A stretch of DNA of 64,000 bases from Burkholderia diffusa (lineage in GTDB: Bacteria > Pseudomonadota > Gammaproteobacteria > Burkholderiales > Burkholderiaceae): contig NZ_CP013362.1 in assembly GCF_001718315.1 (NCBI RefSeq), forward strand, positions 1,922,001 to 1,986,000. Direction: 5' to 3'. The notes under the pieces are model-generated. The model did no database searches. It saw only the letters and a list, made by a program, of their open reading frames with translations, and was not told the origin of the DNA. The position numbers were made by a program, and so were the translations under genes. Below, piece after piece: positions 1 to 7,211 of the stretch. Within the stretch, counting starts at the first letter, position 1, and each line of letters begins with the position of its first letter.

Positions 1-1
1 G

Positions 2-388
2 TTCACCGATATCGACGACGGCATCAGCGCGCTGATGAAGATCATCGAGAACAAGAACGGCGTCGCGTCGGGCAAGATCTACAACATCGGGAATCCGAAG
101 AACAACTTCTCGGTTCGCGAGCTCGCGCACAAGATGCTCGAACTGGCCGCCGAATACCCGGAATACGCGAGCTCCGCGAAGCAGGTGCAGCTCGTCGAAA
201 CGACGTCCGGCGCGTACTACGGCAACGGCTATCAGGACGTGCAGAACCGCGTGCCGAAGATCGACAACACGATGCAGGAGCTCGCATGGGCGCCGCAATC
301 GACGTTCGACGACGCGCTGCGCAAGATCTTCGAAGCGTATCGCGGCCATGTCGCCGACGCGCGCGCGCTGGTCGAGCAGCAGAACTGA
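2..388 (+). CDS. arnA: UDP-glucuronate C4-decarboxylase (ArnA C-terminal domain type), 3' part
   Basis: This frame is open from the window edge and ends at a TGA, so only about 128 C-terminal residues are visible. They match the end of the short-chain dehydrogenase-like domain of ArnA, with the landmarks YNIGNP, YYGNGYQDVQNR and a closing ALRKIFEAYRG helix. In that family the domain oxidatively decarboxylates UDP-glucuronate to the UDP-4-keto-pentose used for L-Ara4N addition to lipid A in the cytoplasm. The arnD gene starts 12 bp downstream, so the two are probably cotranscribed. Whether a formyltransferase domain is fused upstream, or whether this is a stand-alone epimerase-type gene, cannot be seen here. 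Confidence 0.85.
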   Translation, partial: FTDIDDGISALMKIIENKNGVASGKIYNIGNPKNNFSVRELAHKMLELAAEYPEYASSAKQVQLVETTSGAYYGNGYQDVQNRVPKIDNTMQELAWAPQSTFDDALRKIFEAYRGHVADARALVEQQN

Positions 389-400
389 CGGGACGCTCGC

Positions 401-1297
401 TTGGCTCGTATCGTCCTAAAGATCGACGTCGACACGCTGCGCGGCACGCGCGAAGGCGTGCCGAACCTCGCCCGCATCTTCGACCGCTTCAGTGCGCGCG
501 CGACTTTCCTCTTCAGCCTCGGGCCCGATCACACGGGCTGGGCGCTGCGGCGCGTGTTCCGCCCGGGCTTCCTGAAGAAGGTGTCGCGCACGTCGGTGGT
601 CGAGCATTACGGCGTGAAGCAGCTGATGTACGGCGTGCTGCTGCCGGGCCCCGACATCGGCCGCCGCGCGATCGCCGACATGCGCGCGATCCACGAGGCC
701 GGCTTCGAATGCGGGATCCACACGTGGGATCACGTGTACTGGCAGGACAACGTGCGCGTGCGCGATCGCGACTGGACCGCGCGTGAAATGCAGAAGAGCC
801 ACGCGCGCTTCGTCGACATCTTCGGCGCGCCGCCCGTCACGCACGGCGCGGCCGGCTGGCAGATGAACGACGCGGCCTTCGAGCAGATCGACGCCTGGGG
901 AATGCGCTACGCGTCCGACGGTCGCGGCCATTCGCCGTACCTGCCGGTCGTCGGCGGCCGCACGCTGTCGCACGTGCAGATGCCGACCACGCTGCCGACG
1001 CTCGACGAAGTGCTCGGCATCGACGGCATCGACACGCACAACGTCGCCGCGCATATCCTGAAGTTCACGCAGACCAATCCGCACGACCAGGTCTTCACAC
1101 TGCACGCGGAACTGGAAGGCCAGAAGCTCGCGCCGGTGTTCGAGCAATTGCTCGCCGGGTGGCGTGCACAGGGCCATACGTTTGCGACGATGGGCGATTA
1201 CCACGCGACGCTGGACCGCGACTCGTTGCCATCGTACCCTGTCACGTGGGGCGAAATTCCCGGCCGCTCCGGCGAACTGATCGTCCAGCCCGACTGA
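401..1297 (+). CDS. arnD: 4-deoxy-4-formamido-L-arabinose-phosphoundecaprenol deformylase
   Basis: This is a 298-residue polysaccharide deacetylase (NodB fold), the usual length for ArnD. The metal/catalytic set is visible: an Asp pair in KIDVDT (D9, D11) and the H107-x3-H111 motif in GIHTWDHVYW. ArnD removes the formyl group from Ara4FN-undecaprenyl phosphate before transfer of L-Ara4N to lipid A, which gives polymyxin resistance and has been reported essential in some Burkholderia. The start is a TTG 12 bp after the upstream stop, preceded by a weak GGGACG purine patch. It follows the ArnA-type gene, which supports the assignment over a generic chitooligosaccharide deacetylase. Confidence 0.9.
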   Translation: MARIVLKIDVDTLRGTREGVPNLARIFDRFSARATFLFSLGPDHTGWALRRVFRPGFLKKVSRTSVVEHYGVKQLMYGVLLPGPDIGRRAIADMRAIHEAGFECGIHTWDHVYWQDNVRVRDRDWTAREMQKSHARFVDIFGAPPVTHGAAGWQMNDAAFEQIDAWGMRYASDGRGHSPYLPVVGGRTLSHVQMPTTLPTLDEVLGIDGIDTHNVAAHILKFTQTNPHDQVFTLHAELEGQKLAPVFEQLLAGWRAQGHTFATMGDYHATLDRDSLPSYPVTWGEIPGRSGELIVQPD

Positions 1298-1403
1298 GTT
1301 CGCGCGCCGGTGCAGCCGGCCCCGCCCGTGCGGCGCGCCGCCGCGACGTCCCGCCGTACCGCGCCGCCCGAGCGGCGCCTTTCCATAACAACAGGAGAAA
1401 CAC

Positions 1404-1865
1404 GTGTCCGTCGAAGTTGACCGTCAAGTTCCCGATTTCACCGCACCGGCGACGGGCGGCGACATTTCGCTGTCCGACCTGAAGGGCAAGAAGCTCGTCC
1501 TGTATTTCTATCCGAAGGACAACACGCCGGGCTGCACCACCGAGGGCCTGCAGTTCCGCGATCTCTATCCGAAGTTCAAGAAGGCCGGTGCCGAAATCAT
1601 CGGCGTGTCGCGCGACAGCCTGCGCTCGCATGACAACTTCAAGGCAAAGCTCGAACTGCCGTTCCCGCTGATTTCCGATGCCGACGAAGCGCTGTGCGCG
1701 CTGTTCGATGTCATCAAGATGAAGAAAATGTATGGCAAGGAAGTACGCGGAATCGAGCGTTCGACGTTCCTGATCGACGCCGATGGCGTGCTTCGCCACG
1801 CATGGCGCGGCATCAAGGTGCCCGGCCACGTGGACGACGTGCTAAGTGCTGTACAAGCGCTTTGA
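1404..1865 (+). CDS. bcp: Thiol peroxidase, Bcp/PrxQ peroxiredoxin
   Basis: The 153-residue AhpC/TSA-fold protein has the Bcp signature FYPKDNTPGCT with peroxidatic Cys44. It reduces hydrogen and organic peroxides in the cytoplasm using thioredoxin. The resolving Cys that E. coli Bcp carries five residues later is absent (TPGCTTEGLQF). The only other Cys is C98 in DEALCALF, so it is either a 1-Cys type or uses a distant resolving Cys. The GTG start at 1404 follows a good AGGAGA ribosome site about 6 bp upstream. It stands alone between arnD and phoH, and a strong terminator lies about 120 bp downstream. Confidence 0.93.
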   Translation: MSVEVDRQVPDFTAPATGGDISLSDLKGKKLVLYFYPKDNTPGCTTEGLQFRDLYPKFKKAGAEIIGVSRDSLRSHDNFKAKLELPFPLISDADEALCALFDVIKMKKMYGKEVRGIERSTFLIDADGVLRHAWRGIKVPGHVDDVLSAVQAL

Positions 1866-1884
1866 GCCGCGTTATATTGGGCCG

Positions 1885-2018
1885 CAATGAATGCCAGTTC
1901 GCCCCATATTTCTCGTAGCTGCACCGGTGCCCGTTGCGTTGCTTCCCGGCACCTGACGCGCATTACGACGGTATCAGCCGAGCCGCATGCCCCTGTCGAC
2001 GGGGCAGCGGCTTTTTTT
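1885..2018 (+). ncRNA. Candidate small RNA between bcp and phoH
   Basis: A plausible sigma-70 promoter straddles the bcp stop codon: TGTACA at 1850-1855, 17 bp, then TATATT at 1873-1878. That would start a transcript near 1885. It would end at the strong terminator at 1981-2018, giving about 134 nt. Inside are a GTGCC/GGCAC stem and a GCACCGGTGC palindrome. The terminator's uninterrupted T tract is the type preferred by Hfq-dependent RNAs. No convincing protein is encoded. It could equally be the 3' UTR of bcp. The identity is unknown and I do not recognise a named family. Confidence 0.35.
1981..2018 (+). terminator. Rho-independent terminator downstream of bcp
   Basis: The stem is AGCCGC plus GCCCC pairing with GGGGC plus GCGGCT, with two unpaired bases on one side and one on the other, around a 7-nt loop. 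Seven T follow at 2012-2018. It ends the bcp transcript and/or the candidate small RNA. The stretch from here to phoH (2198) holds only the phoH leader. Confidence 0.85.
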
Positions 2019-2197
2019 ATGGACTGCGCGCCGGCCCTCGGTCCGGCCCTCACCCCGTCAAGGAGCTGATCGACACTTAGGCGAACCGGCTAAACGAAAT
2101 TCCTGTGCGCCACCGCGCGCAAACTGCATGCGTGCACGTCACGCAGGATGCGATCAGCGGCGCACTTCATGCGACACGATTCCTCCCGAGGGACACC

Positions 2198-4006
2198 ATG
2201 CCTTTGCCTACCCCCCCCAGCAAGCTCGGCAGCCTGCTGCCGCCCGACGAATACAAGGCGAAAGCGCGGCCCGCGAAAGCCGCGAAGAAATCCGCCGAAG
2301 GGGACGCATCCACAGCCGGTGACTATGGCCCGGCCAGCGTGGCCCAACCGATGACCGAAGCCGCGAACACGGCCGCGCCGCTGCGCGCCGTCGCGTCGAC
2401 GGCGCAAGAAGCCGCGAGCACATCGGCACGCGGCCGCAAGACCAAACAGACCGCGGCGCTGCTGCAGCCGATGCAGGCGCCGGTCGAAGCCACGCCCGTC
2501 GCGCCGGTCGAGGCACGCCACGACAAGCCCGCCGCAGGTAAACCGGCCGCGGCGCCCGCACGCGATACCGGCGCCGCGACGAAGTCGCGCGGCCGCAAGC
2601 CGGCCGAAGCCGAACTGCAGAAGCTGTTCGTGCTCGACACCAACGTGCTGATGCACGACCCGAGCAGCCTCTTCCGCTTCGAGGAACACGACGTCTATCT
2701 GCCGATGATGACGCTCGAGGAACTCGACAACCACAAGAAAGGAATGTCGGAAGTCGCGCGCAACGCGCGCCAGGTGAGCCGCACGCTCGACGCACTGGTC
2801 GCCGACGCGGGCCCGATCACGAACGGCATTCCGCTGTCGCGCCTCGGCAGCCGCGAGGCGCTCGGCCGCCTGTACTTCCAGACGACGCTCACCAACATTC
2901 CGCCCGTCGAAGGCCTGCCGGAAGGCAAGGCCGACAATCAGATCCTGGGCGTCGTGCGCGCGCTGCAGCGCGATCGGCCGGACCGCCAGGTCGTGCTGGT
3001 GTCGAAAGACATCAACATGCGGATCAAGGCGCATGCGCTCGGCCTGCCCGCGGAAGACTACTTCAACGACCAGGTACTCGAGGACAAGGACCTCCTCTAT
3101 ACCGGCGTGCGCGAGCTGCCGCAGGATTTCTGGACCAAGCATGCGAAAGGCATGGAGAGCTGGCAGGACACGAAGACGGGCACTACGTACTACCGCGTGA
3201 CGGGCCCGCTGGTCGCGTCGATGCTCGTCAACGAGTTCGTCTATCTCGAGCCGCAGAACGGCGAGCCGACGTTCCATGCGATCGTGCGCGAGTTGAACGG
3301 GAAGACGGCGCTGCTGCAGACGCTGCGCGACTACAGCCACCACAAGAACAACGTGTGGGGCATCACCGCGCGCAACCGCGAGCAGAACTTCGCGCTGAAC
3401 CTGCTGATGAACCCCGAGATCGACTTCGTCACGCTGCTCGGCCAGGCCGGCACCGGCAAGACGCTCGTCGCGCTCGCGGCCGGCCTCGCGCAAGTGCTCG
3501 ACGACAAGCGCTACAACGAGATCATCGTGACGCGCGCGACCGTCCCCGTCGGCGAGGACATCGGTTTCCTGCCCGGCACCGAGGAAGAGAAGATGCAGCC
3601 GTGGATGGGCGCATTCGACGACAACCTCGAAGTGCTGCAGAAGACCGACGATGCAGCCGGCGAATGGGGCCGCGCGGCGACGCAGGAGCTGATCCGTTCG
3701 CGCCTGAAGGTGAAGAGCATGAACTTCATGCGCGGCCGCACGTTCGTCGACAAATACCTGATCATCGACGAAGCGCAGAACCTCACGCCGAAACAGATGA
3801 AGACGCTCGTCACGCGCGCGGGTCCGGGCACGAAGATCGTGTGCCTCGGCAACATCGCGCAGATCGACACGCCTTACCTGACCGAAGGCAGCTCGGGCCT
3901 GACCTACGTCGTCGACCGCTTCAAGGGCTGGGGCCACAGCGGCCACGTGACGCTCGCGCGCGGCGAACGCTCGCGGCTCGCCGACTACGCGTCGGACATC
4001 CTGTAA
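2198..4006 (+). CDS. phoH: PIN-domain PhoH family ATPase/ribonuclease
   Basis: This 602-residue protein has an Ala/Lys/Pro-rich, probably disordered N-terminus (about 1-140), then a PIN domain opening with VLDTNVLMHD near residue 147. The PhoH ATPase follows, with Walker A GQAGTGKT near 415-422 and Walker B LIIDEAQN near 521. The PIN-PhoH fusion is the PhoH2-like form, described in other bacteria as an RNA helicase/ribonuclease. No small antitoxin gene precedes it here. The ATG at 2198 is chosen because GAGGGA lies 8 bp upstream. The frame is open further upstream to 2105, but without a ribosome site. A strong terminator follows. Despite its name, no Pho box was seen. Confidence 0.92.
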   Translation: MPLPTPPSKLGSLLPPDEYKAKARPAKAAKKSAEGDASTAGDYGPASVAQPMTEAANTAAPLRAVASTAQEAASTSARGRKTKQTAALLQPMQAPVEATPVAPVEARHDKPAAGKPAAAPARDTGAATKSRGRKPAEAELQKLFVLDTNVLMHDPSSLFRFEEHDVYLPMMTLEELDNHKKGMSEVARNARQVSRTLDALVADAGPITNGIPLSRLGSREALGRLYFQTTLTNIPPVEGLPEGKADNQILGVVRALQRDRPDRQVVLVSKDINMRIKAHALGLPAEDYFNDQVLEDKDLLYTGVRELPQDFWTKHAKGMESWQDTKTGTTYYRVTGPLVASMLVNEFVYLEPQNGEPTFHAIVRELNGKTALLQTLRDYSHHKNNVWGITARNREQNFALNLLMNPEIDFVTLLGQAGTGKTLVALAAGLAQVLDDKRYNEIIVTRATVPVGEDIGFLPGTEEEKMQPWMGAFDDNLEVLQKTDDAAGEWGRAATQELIRSRLKVKSMNFMRGRTFVDKYLIIDEAQNLTPKQMKTLVTRAGPGTKIVCLGNIAQIDTPYLTEGSSGLTYVVDRFKGWGHSGHVTLARGERSRLADYASDIL

Positions 4007-4043
4007 CGCGCGACCGGCTGCTCGCCAGTCAATCGACGCCATG

Positions 4044-4078
4044 CGGCGCTCCGATTCCGGAGCGCCGTTTTTATTTTT
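4044..4078 (+). terminator. Terminator of phoH
   Basis: A perfect 10-bp stem, CGGCGCTCCG with CGGAGCGCCG, has a 4-nt loop. It is followed by TTTTTATTTTT. Confidence 0.92.
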
Positions 4079-4243
4079 GGGGTCGGAAGCATTCGTCACG
4101 CTTCGTTACGCACCAGCCTCACTTACGCGCGAAACTTCAAGTAAATTCTCAGGAATGGTTGCCTAAGCCCCGTCGGTACGTCTACCATCGGGTCTGTCTG
4201 TTGTCATACGATTCGCGAGCGCCTCACGCTCGTCCGCCTTGTC

Positions 4244-5302
4244 ATGCTTCGAATCTGGGTTCCCGTTGCCGTCGTTTCACTGCTCGCGGCCTGCTCCAGC
4301 GTGCCGCCGCAGTCGGCTTCGCGCACCTCCGGCATGAAGATCACGACGCCGCGCGCGTTCCCTGCACCCGCCAATTTCCCGAAATTCGTCGATCACAGCG
4401 TCGGTCAGGAAGAAATCTCGATCCAGGCGATGAGCCTCGTCGGCGTGCCGTACCGCTGGGGCGGCAACACGCCGACAAGCGGCTTCGATTGCAGCGGGCT
4501 CGTGCGCTACGTGATCGGCCGCGCGGCCGACGTGAACCTGCCGCGCACGACCGCCGACATGAGCAGCCGTGGCGTGTCGATCGACCCCGACCAGGTCGCG
4601 CCGGGCGACCTGATCTTCTTCAATACGACCGGACGCCCGCATTCGCACGTCGGCATCTACGTCGGCAAGCTGCGCTTCGTGAATGCGCCGTCGACCGGCG
4701 GCACCGTGCGGCTCGACTACCTGACGAACCCATACTGGGCCAAGCGCTTCGACGGCATTCGCCGTGTCGCGCCGCCGCGCGGCACGCCAACGCCGTTCGA
4801 TGCGCCGACCTACGAGGCACGACGCGATGCACCGGCGGCCACACCTGCGCCGGTCGTCGCAACCGCCACGCCGCGGCAGCCGGCCTACGCTTCGTCGCAA
4901 GCCGGCGCGGCCCCGTCACCGGCGCCGGTCATGCAGGCGGCATCGGTCGTATCGACCGCAGCCGTTGCCCCGGCAGCCGCCGCGCCCGCCGATCCGTACG
5001 AGCCTCCGCCGGCGCGCATGCCGGCAGCCCCGCAGCAGTCGGCGCCCGCGAATGGCGACATGACCGCGATGACGGCGAATGCAGCCCCGACGGAAATCGG
5101 CACGCAGATTCCAACCACGGCATTGACGGCTGCCCAGGCTGCCGCGTTCGATGCGGAGCCGCCTCCCGCGGCCGCCGCGCCGTCGCCGCGCGGCATCGAG
5201 CCCGTTCAGGTGCTGCGCGCGTCGACGCAATCCGCGCCGCTCGGCCCACGCGCCGGCACCACGGATGACCCGATCGCCCGCTTCGCGAACGGCAGTTACT
5301 GA
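4244..5302 (+). CDS. NlpC/P60 family lipoprotein, cell-wall endopeptidase
   Basis: The 352-residue protein begins with a lipoprotein signal whose lipobox is LAAC with Cys17. It is therefore probably anchored in an envelope membrane facing the periplasm. An NlpC/P60 domain spans roughly residues 52-165, with catalytic Cys83 in FDCSG and His135 in HSHVGIYVG. Members cleave D-gamma-glutamyl-diaminopimelate bonds in peptidoglycan peptides. Residues about 175-352 are an Ala/Pro/Thr-rich low-complexity tail, much longer than in E. coli Spr or NlpC, which may be a flexible wall-spanning linker. The ribosome site before the ATG is weak. It stands alone, convergent with the pit gene. Confidence 0.88.
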   Translation: MLRIWVPVAVVSLLAACSSVPPQSASRTSGMKITTPRAFPAPANFPKFVDHSVGQEEISIQAMSLVGVPYRWGGNTPTSGFDCSGLVRYVIGRAADVNLPRTTADMSSRGVSIDPDQVAPGDLIFFNTTGRPHSHVGIYVGKLRFVNAPSTGGTVRLDYLTNPYWAKRFDGIRRVAPPRGTPTPFDAPTYEARRDAPAATPAPVVATATPRQPAYASSQAGAAPSPAPVMQAASVVSTAAVAPAAAAPADPYEPPPARMPAAPQQSAPANGDMTAMTANAAPTEIGTQIPTTALTAAQAAAFDAEPPPAAAAPSPRGIEPVQVLRASTQSAPLGPRAGTTDDPIARFANGSY

Positions 5303-5354
5303 CCAGCCCATCCCGGCGGCAACCTCGCCATTCGCGGCCCCTTTCCCGACCAGC

Positions 5355-5392
5355 AAAGAAAATGCGCCGCAACCTTTCGGTTTGCGGCGCAT
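5355..5392 (-). terminator. Terminator of the DUF47-pit operon
   Basis: On the minus strand an ATGCGCCGCAAA arm pairs with TTGCGGCGCAT around a short loop. It is followed by TTTTCTTT. It lies 25 bp after the pit stop codon. Confidence 0.85.
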
Positions 5393-5417
5393 GTCGCGTC
5401 GTCCTGCAGCGTTGGAA

Positions 5418-6428
5418 TCAGAAGATCTGATGTCCGACCCACCATCCGCCCGCGGCAATCAGCGCGGACGCCGGAATCGTCAGCACCCAGGCCCACACGA
5501 TGTTGCCGGCAACGCCCCAGCGCACGGCCGACAGCTTCTGCGTCGCGCCGACGCCGACGATCGCACCGGTGATCGTGTGCGTGGTCGACACCGGAATGCC
5601 GAGGAACGATGCGATGAACAGCGTGATCGCTCCGCCGCTCTCGGCACAGAAACCGCCGACCGGCTTGAGCTTCGTGATCTTCTGGCCCATCGTGCGAACG
5701 ATGCGCCAGCCGCCGAACAGCGTGCCGAGACCCATCGACAGGTAGCACGCACCGATCACCCACGCGGGCGGCGCATCGGAGGTCGCCGACGCATAACCCG
5801 ACGCGATCAGCAGCATCCAGATGATGCCGATCGTCTTCTGCGCATCGTTGCCGCCATGGCCCAGGCTGTACAGGCCGGCCGACAGCAGCTGGAACCGGCG
5901 GAAGCGCCGATCGACCTTGCTGGGTGCGGTACGGAAATACAGCCACGACACGCCGAGCATGAATAGCGAGCCGAGGATGAAGCCGAGCAGCGGCGAGATG
6001 AAGATGAACGCGACGGTCTTCATCAGGCCGTCGATGTTCAGCGAGCTCCAGCCCGATTTTGCGAGCGCGGAGCCAACGAGGCCGCCGATCAGCGCATGCG
6101 ACGAGCTCGACGGAATCCCGTAATACCACGTGATCACGTTCCAGCCGATCGCACCGACCAGCGCGCCGAACACGACGTAGTGGTCGACGATTTCGGGATC
6201 GATCGTGCCTTTACCGACCGTCTGCGCGACTTTCAGGTGGAAGATGAAATACGCGATGACGTTGAACGCGGCCGCGAACACCACGGCCTGCTGGGGTTTC
6301 AGCACCCCGGTCGACACGACGGTGGCGATCGAGTTCGCCGCGTCGTGGAAGCCGTTCATGAAGTCGAATACGAGCGCGACGAGCACCAGCGTCGCGACCA
6401 TCCATAGGGCGAGTTGTATCGAATGCAT
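5418..6428 (-). CDS. pit: Low-affinity inorganic phosphate transporter, Pit family
   Basis: The 336-residue inner-membrane protein has the two repeated PHO-4 signatures of the family: GFHDAANS near residues 26-33 and HGGNDAQ at 191-197. A PSSSSHAL motif follows the first half. Pit carriers take up metal-phosphate complexes with protons and work when phosphate is plentiful. It lies 10 bp downstream of a DUF47/PhoU-like gene, the standard orfA-pit arrangement. The operon leader contains a Pho-box-like element (7081-7098), suggesting PhoB control. The length is that of short bacterial Pit proteins, not the roughly 500-residue E. coli PitA. Confidence 0.93.
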   Translation of the reverse strand: MHSIQLALWMVATLVLVALVFDFMNGFHDAANSIATVVSTGVLKPQQAVVFAAAFNVIAYFIFHLKVAQTVGKGTIDPEIVDHYVVFGALVGAIGWNVITWYYGIPSSSSHALIGGLVGSALAKSGWSSLNIDGLMKTVAFIFISPLLGFILGSLFMLGVSWLYFRTAPSKVDRRFRRFQLLSAGLYSLGHGGNDAQKTIGIIWMLLIASGYASATSDAPPAWVIGACYLSMGLGTLFGGWRIVRTMGQKITKLKPVGGFCAESGGAITLFIASFLGIPVSTTHTITGAIVGVGATQKLSAVRWGVAGNIVWAWVLTIPASALIAAGGWWVGHQIF

Positions 6429-6438
6429 CGTGGTCCGC

Positions 6439-7065
6439 TCAGGCGTTTTCCAGCACGATGCCTTCGATGATGTTCGCGACGTCCTCGCACTTGTCGGTGA
6501 TCTCCTCGAGCAGTTCGTAGATCGCCTTCAGCTTGATGAGCGTCTTCACGTCGTCTTCCTCGCGGAAGAGCTTCGACATCGCCGCGCGCAGCACGCGATC
6601 GGCCTCCGACTCCCAGCGGTCGATTTCCTCGCACTGCTTGAGGATCTGCGCCGACTGCTTCATGTCGGACAACAATCCGACGGCCTGCTGCACGTGCTGC
6701 GCCGACTGCGTGACGATGTGCGCGAGCTGGCTCGCCTCGGACGTGACGGACTGCACGTCATACAGCGACACGGCCGTCGCGACGTCTTCCATCAGGTCGA
6801 GGATGTCGTCCATCGTCGTGATCAGCTTGTGGATCTCGTCGCGATCGAGCGGCGTGATGAAGGTCTTGTGCAGCAGATCGATCGCTTCATGCGTGAGCTT
6901 GTCAGCGGCCTTCTCGGCGGTCTGCACGTTTTGCTTGTGAATCTCGGCGTCGGCGAGATTGTCGATCAGCAGTTCGAGCTCGCGGCCACCGGAAACGATG
7001 TGCTTCGCGTGCGCGTTGAAGAGTTCAAAGAACTTGCCCTCGGTGGGCATGAATCGACCGAACAT
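6439..7065 (-). CDS. DUF47 (TIGR00153) PhoU-like Pit accessory protein
   Basis: This 208-residue, mostly alpha-helical protein starts MFGRFMPTEGKFFELFNAHAK and belongs to the DUF47 family, distant relatives of PhoU. Acidic helices rich in Asp and Glu, such as TTMDDILDLMEDVA and EEIDRWESEADR, resemble the metal-binding E/DxxxD helices of PhoU. Family members sit upstream of pit genes and are thought to modulate the transporter. Here it is the first gene of a two-gene operon with only 10 bp before pit. An AGGAATCCC purine patch precedes the ATG. Its exact biochemical role is not established. Confidence 0.9.
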   Translation of the reverse strand: MFGRFMPTEGKFFELFNAHAKHIVSGGRELELLIDNLADAEIHKQNVQTAEKAADKLTHEAIDLLHKTFITPLDRDEIHKLITTMDDILDLMEDVATAVSLYDVQSVTSEASQLAHIVTQSAQHVQQAVGLLSDMKQSAQILKQCEEIDRWESEADRVLRAAMSKLFREEDDVKTLIKLKAIYELLEEITDKCEDVANIIEGIVLENA

Positions 7066-7080
7066 GGGATTCCTGAGAGA

Positions 7081-7098
7081 TTGTCAAACGACTGTCAC
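7081..7098 (+). promoter_or_regulatory. Pho-box-like PhoB site in the leader of DUF47-pit
   Basis: TTGTCAAACGACTGTCAC matches the classical Pho box (two CTGTCAT-type repeats 4 bp apart) at 14 of 18 positions. It lies 16 bp upstream of the DUF47 start codon and on the strand opposite to transcription. A possible -10 (TACAAT, minus strand, 7112-7117) lies upstream of it, so bound PhoB would sit in the early transcribed region. That arrangement suggests repression during phosphate starvation, as known for orfA-pit of Sinorhizobium meliloti. The repression itself is inference. Confidence 0.5.
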
Positions 7099-7211
7099 GA
7101 AAACGGGCGATATTGTACCGTTTTCGGTTGCGACGCGACGCGCGCATATGCGCGCGCCGGGATTGGATACAACGCTTGGTGAAATAAGGGTTTACATCTG
7201 GCGAAGAAGTG

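Noticed and set aside
1885..2018. 6S RNA as identity of the bcp-phoH interval
   Set aside because: I could not draw the long closing stem and central bubble of 6S RNA, and an intrinsic terminator ends the unit. The neighbours are also wrong.
2090..4099. 669-residue minus-strand frame opposite phoH
   Set aside because: Antisense shadow; PhoH motifs on the plus strand are unambiguous.
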